Shown here: piece by piece, positions 59,917 through 64,000 of the stretch
Layout of the letters: every line of letters begins with the position of its first letter
Numbering within the stretch: the stretch's first letter is position 1
Source: Serendipita indica DSM 11827
Taxonomy: Eukaryota; Basidiomycota; Agaricomycetes; Sebacinales; Serendipitaceae
Assembly (NCBI GenBank): GCA_910890315.1
Contig: CAJVGD010000011.1
Location: forward strand, 744,001-808,000
Length of the DNA stretch: 64,000 bases
Direction of reading: 5' to 3'
Notes under the pieces: generated by a model
What the model was told of the DNA's origin: nothing
What the model saw: the letters and a program-made list of their open reading frames with translations, nothing else
Database searches by the model: none
Program-made: the position numbers and the translations under genes

Positions 59917-62390
59917 CTATTCTCCTAGTTCGTCCCCGGAAGAGATTGTTTGGGGTGCTCCAAGCTTCGCCGTGAGGACACTGTGCAAAACGGGTGTCTT
60001 GTATCGCGAAAACGACGAGATGCGAAGTATACTCGAATCAGCCTCGTCACCCACTTCCGAACTGAGATTGTCGGTTTGCAGACTCGTCTCCACATCCGAA
60101 TTCACGTTGTCAACAGAGCTCGCATCGTTGCCAAACCGTAGGCCAGTGGAATACGTCACATCCTCGACCTCCCTCTCTGCTGTAGTGCTCAAAGCAGCAT
60201 CCATTGACCGTTCTTCACCCTCTGAATGAGAATAATGCGTCAATGTAGCCTCCTCTTCAGAACCAGGCGACGTCTCGTCCTCCGCTAATTCACTCGAGGC
60301 TTGGTCAAGTGAAAACGTAGAGCTCTCCGAGCTGCTTTGTTTGCGCGTTTTACGGCTCCGGGGGTCTCCCTGGCCCCCGTCGTGCAGTTGAGCCGGGGTT
60401 TGTTGTTTTTGGAGGCCGTCCTGGTCCCCTTGCTTTCGGGGGTAGTCTGGATCCTCTTGCCTTTGGAGGCCGGCCTCTGCCTCTGGTGCTCGATTTTCCC
60501 CGTGTGGCCCCTTTCGCCCCTCTTGATCGTTTTGGAGAGCTTTCTCGAGAAGCCGACGATTCCGCATCCGAGGAGGAACTAGTCTGTGAACTTGCAGATC
60601 CACTTGGGCGCACTGCCCTTTCTGTTCGTCTATCATCGTCCTCGTCGTCCTCAGAAGTTTCGGATGAAGAGCTGCTCCCTTTATCGCGATATGACTCGCC
60701 AGCAGATTCCTCGACCGCATCTAGACTGGCGTTCCATTCTTCCTCGCTCCCAACACTCTCCCTCTCTTGGCTCTCGTTTGTACTCACATCGCCCGTGGGT
60801 GGTCCATCTTCCGTTAGTTCCGTCTCCGTTTGCACAACTCGTGCTCGCTTTGAGACAATGTGGCCATCAACCTCGTCAGGCTCAACATCCGTCTGTTCTC
60901 GCTTTCGTTTCCTTTTGGCTCTTGCCAAGTAGCGCTCAGCACGTTGCACACCAACCTCCAACGACATCTTTACAGCGTGTAAAGTCGCGTTTTCGCAGGA
61001 ATTGTACACCCGATCCAGGGCCGCAGGGGTGTAAAGGCCACAGAGCGCAAACAAGTCTGCTCGATCGCGCTCAGTTTTTTGCGAGGGCGGCGTCAAGCTG
61101 ACGCAGACGTTCGATCACACGCAAGTTGCGTGCGATAGATTGCGAATGTGCAAAGAGCCATGCATCAAACGCAACGATGAGCCTAAAGTAATCCGCATAA
61201 AACGGTGAGGATACGCGAACACTGTGTGTCCATAGCGTATGGACGAGATATCCAAGATAATCGAGCATGTTGATCGTCTCTTTGCTTGAGATCTCGCCCT
61301 CCTGATCGATCATCTCGTTTGAAACCAGCATCTCCAATAAAGCAAGCGTCCGCGAGTAAAGCCCCTCTAACAGCATTTCTTTTGCAGTTTGGTCGAGAGA
61401 GGATAGGGGCGACGTGAGATGAAAGAGGGTATTGCGAGCGAGTGCATGGAGGAAGATGCAAGTTGGGGCAATAGCGGCGTCAATGTGACGTACCAAGTGA
61501 TTGACCGCGCGTAGTGTCCAGATATGAGGAGGGGAACGTTCGAGTATCGGCAAAAGTACAGCGAAAAAGTCTGCTGAGCATAAGTGCGTAGTGTATTCCA
61601 CGTAGAGGTCGGTCAATTGCCGGCCCATGTACGTTGCAGGACATTCTGCCGAATCCGAGTGTGGAGTGAAAAAGGAGAGGAGGATGTATTCGAGTAGAAT
61701 TGAGGCCTATAAAATGTCAATAAGGGCATCAGGAGAAGGGTGTGGTCCAAATACTTCTACATGTAGCTTTGCCTCGAGTGCAATTGTGAGCAGGCCAGAC
61801 CAGAGCTCGGGGATAAAGACAGGAAGCCTAAGTTCCACAAGTTGGAGAGCGTGCGCGACGAGTGCGTCTCTACGCCATGAGAAAAAGTGTGACGATTCTA
61901 CAGCCAAGCGAACTCACCTCCTGGTATCGACCGTAAGATCTCCATACCAGTGACCAATACAGTCGTCAATTCCTTCCTCCTCTAGTTCGTCTTTATCCCT
62001 GAGCGTCTCATGAGCGGCCTGCCGTCCGACCATTTTGGCAATGAGGCCTCTGAGAGTGGGGACTCTTTGATCCTCCGGGATGACGACAGAGCGTACAAGA
62101 TGTCTAAACGCGTCCTCTACTCCAATGACCTGTTGATGAACGTTGTAGCGCTTTGCGATGCCCTGTTGTTGCTCGAGAGCGTATGCACGGGTTGCTTGAC
62201 GGGAGGATAGACCTGTAAGAAAGCGAATACGATGTCGTTTTGCATATGTGACGCCCTGTGGACGCGTTGAAGGCGCGTAAACATCGGACGCGACGCGCTT
62301 TTCGAGTAGACGCGCGAGTACAACCAACTTCGTTTCAAAGGGACGCAAAAGAATGTGAATACGGGACACTGTCAGGTTGTCTTGTCTCAT
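59917..62390 (-). CDS. Large nuclear-like protein with AT-hook repeats, apparently frameshifted
   Basis: I do not recognise the family. The N-terminal part (from ATG 62390, MRQDNLTVSRIHILLRPFET) is helical (LLEKRVASDVYAPSTRPQGV; VEDAFRHLVRSVVIPEDQRV; MGRQLTDLYVEYTTHLCSAD). At about 61075 the frame closes after LRQLDAALAKN, in a run of six A, while coding text resumes in another frame: TERDRADLFALCGLYTPAA. That part has a KRKRKRE basic stretch, long S/E/D runs and repeated AT hooks (GRGRPPKARG; ARGPGRPPKTTN). A second such shift lies in a C run near 60365, after which the text SSSESSTFSLDQASSELAED continues to the stop at 59917. Two homopolymer shifts suggest either sequence errors or a decaying gene. 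Confidence 0.5.
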
Positions 62391-62685
62391 AATGGCTGGG
62401 TCCAAGGTTGGACTCGACCATGGCTGAGGATTATTGGCAACATTTTCAACGAATTACAGGGAATATTGGGAATTATTCAACCATGACGAAAGGGGGTTTC
62501 AGTCCGCTCATTCGGTTCTTCATATTACAACGGGTTCTTCGGGCGTCATAGTCGAGCTCATCGACGATCCAAAGGATTGGATTGCAAATGTTTGCAAGCT
62601 GATTGGATCACATGTTCATATACATCATCGACGACGTAGCAAACCTGAAACATTCAAATAGGCCAGCCCGGATTGGGGCCCAGTT

Positions 62686-63522
62686 ATGTATCGACTTGTT
62701 CGCCCCCTCATACTTTGCCCCCGTCAGTTTTCGACATCTACACGAATCATGGGAAAGCACCAGACACTCACTGCCGCCATTAAGGAGGACCATCAAGAGG
62801 TATGCATCTCCTGCTTGCGACGAGGCAGAGACACTGATGAAATGCCTCGAGATGTACGACTATTACGACGAGTACATCCGTGCTGGCGCCATTAAAGACG
62901 TCAGCGCACAGGCTCGTTGGGCCAACCAACTCCGATGGGAAGTTGCCCGTCACGCTGCTGGCGAGGAGATTGTCGTCTATCCTTTGATGGAGAAGCATCT
63001 CGGGACGGAGGGTGTCCGACTTGCAGACGAGGACCGCACACAGCACCAGAGCGTCAAAGAGTTACTCTACCAGCTCGAGTCTCTCTCGGCGGGGACCGAC
63101 CAATTCGACACCAAGCTCAAGGCTATTGTACGGAAAACTTTCATCTATATTCACCGCAGATGCTAAGGTCGTACCCCACAGGTTGACCACTTGAAGCCAC
63201 ACAACGATAGCGAGGAGCAAAACGACTTGCCCGCACTCGAACGCGTCCTCGGTCCAGAGAATAGCAAAAAGGCAGCCGCGAGCTTTGAGAGGACGAAGAA
63301 GTTTGTGCCAACGCAGTAAGTCACCGCTGAATGCGCCCCAATCCGTACTGATTCTGGATAAGCCCCCATCCAAGCGCCCCGAACAAACCACCGTATGAAA
63401 CTCTTGCAGGATTCCTCGCGTACCCCATGGACAAGCTCAAGGACATGTTCGCCGCATTCCCAACTGATGACATGAAGCAGCAAATGGAGACGCATGAAAA
63501 CAAGACTATTAACACTACATAG
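62686..63522 (+). CDS. Hemerythrin-like HHE cation-binding protein, probably mitochondrial
   Basis: Four-helix bundle protein of the HHE family, which binds di-iron or other metals. Starts MYRLVRPLILCPRQFSTSTR, a strong mitochondrial presequence (RQFSTSTR), followed by IMGKHQTLTAAIKEDHQE. An intron leads to MYDYYDEYIRAGAIKDVSAQ, then WEVARHAAGEEIVVYPLMEK and HLGTEG ... RTQHQSVKELLYQLESLS. The HxxxE/H pairs (DHQE, RHAAGEE, EKHLG, TQHQS, and later DHLKPHNDSEE) supply the metal ligands. The tail, across a last intron, is THPHPSAPNKPPYETLAGFL ending ENKTINTT. Four or five exons. Length and motif order match fungal HHE proteins. Confidence 0.88.
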
Positions 63523-63578
63523 TCATCTCAATGTTATTGTATCGAGATAAATAAATGGATTCGACTTGAACTCCCACT

Positions 63579-64000
63579 ATGAATTCTCTGCCTAACGAAC
63601 TTGTCTCGCTCATCCTCCGAGATGCTACATGCGACGAAGACTCGCTGCAAAACACTTTTAATGATCCTTGCGTACTCGCCACGTATCGCTTTACGGAGAC
63701 GGATCGGTCCTATGCCCCTATGCAGACTAAAGTCGCCCTATCTCTGGTCTGTAAGCGACTAAATGTGCTCATACAGCCTTATTTATACGAGTACGTCTAC
63801 GCCCACTCCTCTTGCATTGGTCTTTTACTCGATTCTCTTCAAAAGCGCAACCGTGCGCGTCTTGTGAAGCGAGCAGACGTCCACCTATACGATTTCGTAC
63901 CCGACTGGGAGAATGGATGGCAAAATGTTCTTCCATTATGCAAAAATATTCGCATTCTGGATATATACGAACGGCTCGGATATCCGCCATCGGACTGGGC
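63579..64000 (+). CDS. Partial F-box-like gene running off the right edge
   Basis: Open from ATG at 63579 to the end of the window. It begins MNSLPNELVSLILRDATCDE, a typical F-box opening (LPxELxxxIL), then VALSLVCKRLNVLIQPYLYE where the F-box helix 3 'LVCKxWxxxxxPxLY' is expected. The rest (VLPLCKNIRILDIYERLGYP) looks like the start of a leucine-rich part. No intron so far. It belongs to the same broad class as the intronless gene at 41630 but is not a close paralog. Confidence 0.8.
   Translation, partial: MNSLPNELVSLILRDATCDEDSLQNTFNDPCVLATYRFTETDRSYAPMQTKVALSLVCKRLNVLIQPYLYEYVYAHSSCIGLLLDSLQKRNRARLVKRADVHLYDFVPDWENGWQNVLPLCKNIRILDIYERLGYPPSDW

Overview
The window looks like nuclear DNA of a basidiomycete fungus, most likely an agaricomycete. 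Genes are dense, and nearly every one is broken by several short introns of about 45-60 bases with GT-AG ends. The single-copy proteins read as fungal (FAD1, AVL9, MCM4, PSF1, PPX1, RRP9, SEC11, FOL1, APM1, IND1), and there are F-box-like, Zn2Cys6, PQ-loop and small secreted proteins of the kind common in mushroom-forming fungi. I cannot name the species. Intron positions were read by eye from splice signals and protein continuity, so starts and ends are gene-model estimates.

Layout. 0-23 kb is a housekeeping block: an unrecognised partial gene at the left edge, FMN adenylyltransferase (-), an SLC35C1-type nucleotide-sugar transporter (-), AVL9 (+), a peroxisomal alpha/beta hydrolase ending in SKL (+), eIF3 subunit L (+), a one-pass membrane protein (-), methylthioadenosine phosphorylase (+), a Zn2Cys6 transcription factor (-), MCM4 (-) and exopolyphosphatase PPX1 (-). 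About 22.8-26.5 kb has no gene. It is an AT-rich island built from diverged, inverted and shuffled copies of a composite non-coding repeat. From 26.5 to 38.4 kb housekeeping genes return: PSF1/an EF-hand-like protein (divergent), alanine aminotransferase, RRP9, a 3'-5' exonuclease, SEC11, a HPPK-DHPS folate enzyme, a DUF1774 membrane protein and a bHLH factor.

38.6-41.3 kb holds a direct tandem pair of uncharacterised secreted/membrane paralogs. They share a 404-base tract with one mismatch, and each is out of frame at a different place. Then follow an F-box-like gene, a PQ-loop transporter, APM1 (AP-1 mu), a MYND-finger protein, IND1 and a long coiled-coil membrane protein. 52.0-57.5 kb holds two tandem GH18 chitinases; only the first keeps a whole C-terminal chitin-binding module. 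The right end has a mid-protein-TM signalling-like protein, a small cysteine-rich secreted protein, an acidic AT-hook protein with two apparent frameshifts, a mitochondrial hemerythrin-like protein and a partial F-box-like gene.

How the genes relate: most neighbours are unrelated in function, as is usual in fungi. Several divergent pairs have start codons only 53-75 bp apart, so they almost certainly share promoters. MCM4 and PSF1, two subunits of the CMG replicative helicase, lie about 5 kb apart with PPX1 and the repeat island between them. The chitinase pair, the paralog pair and the small secreted protein are the parts most likely to matter for the fungus's lifestyle.
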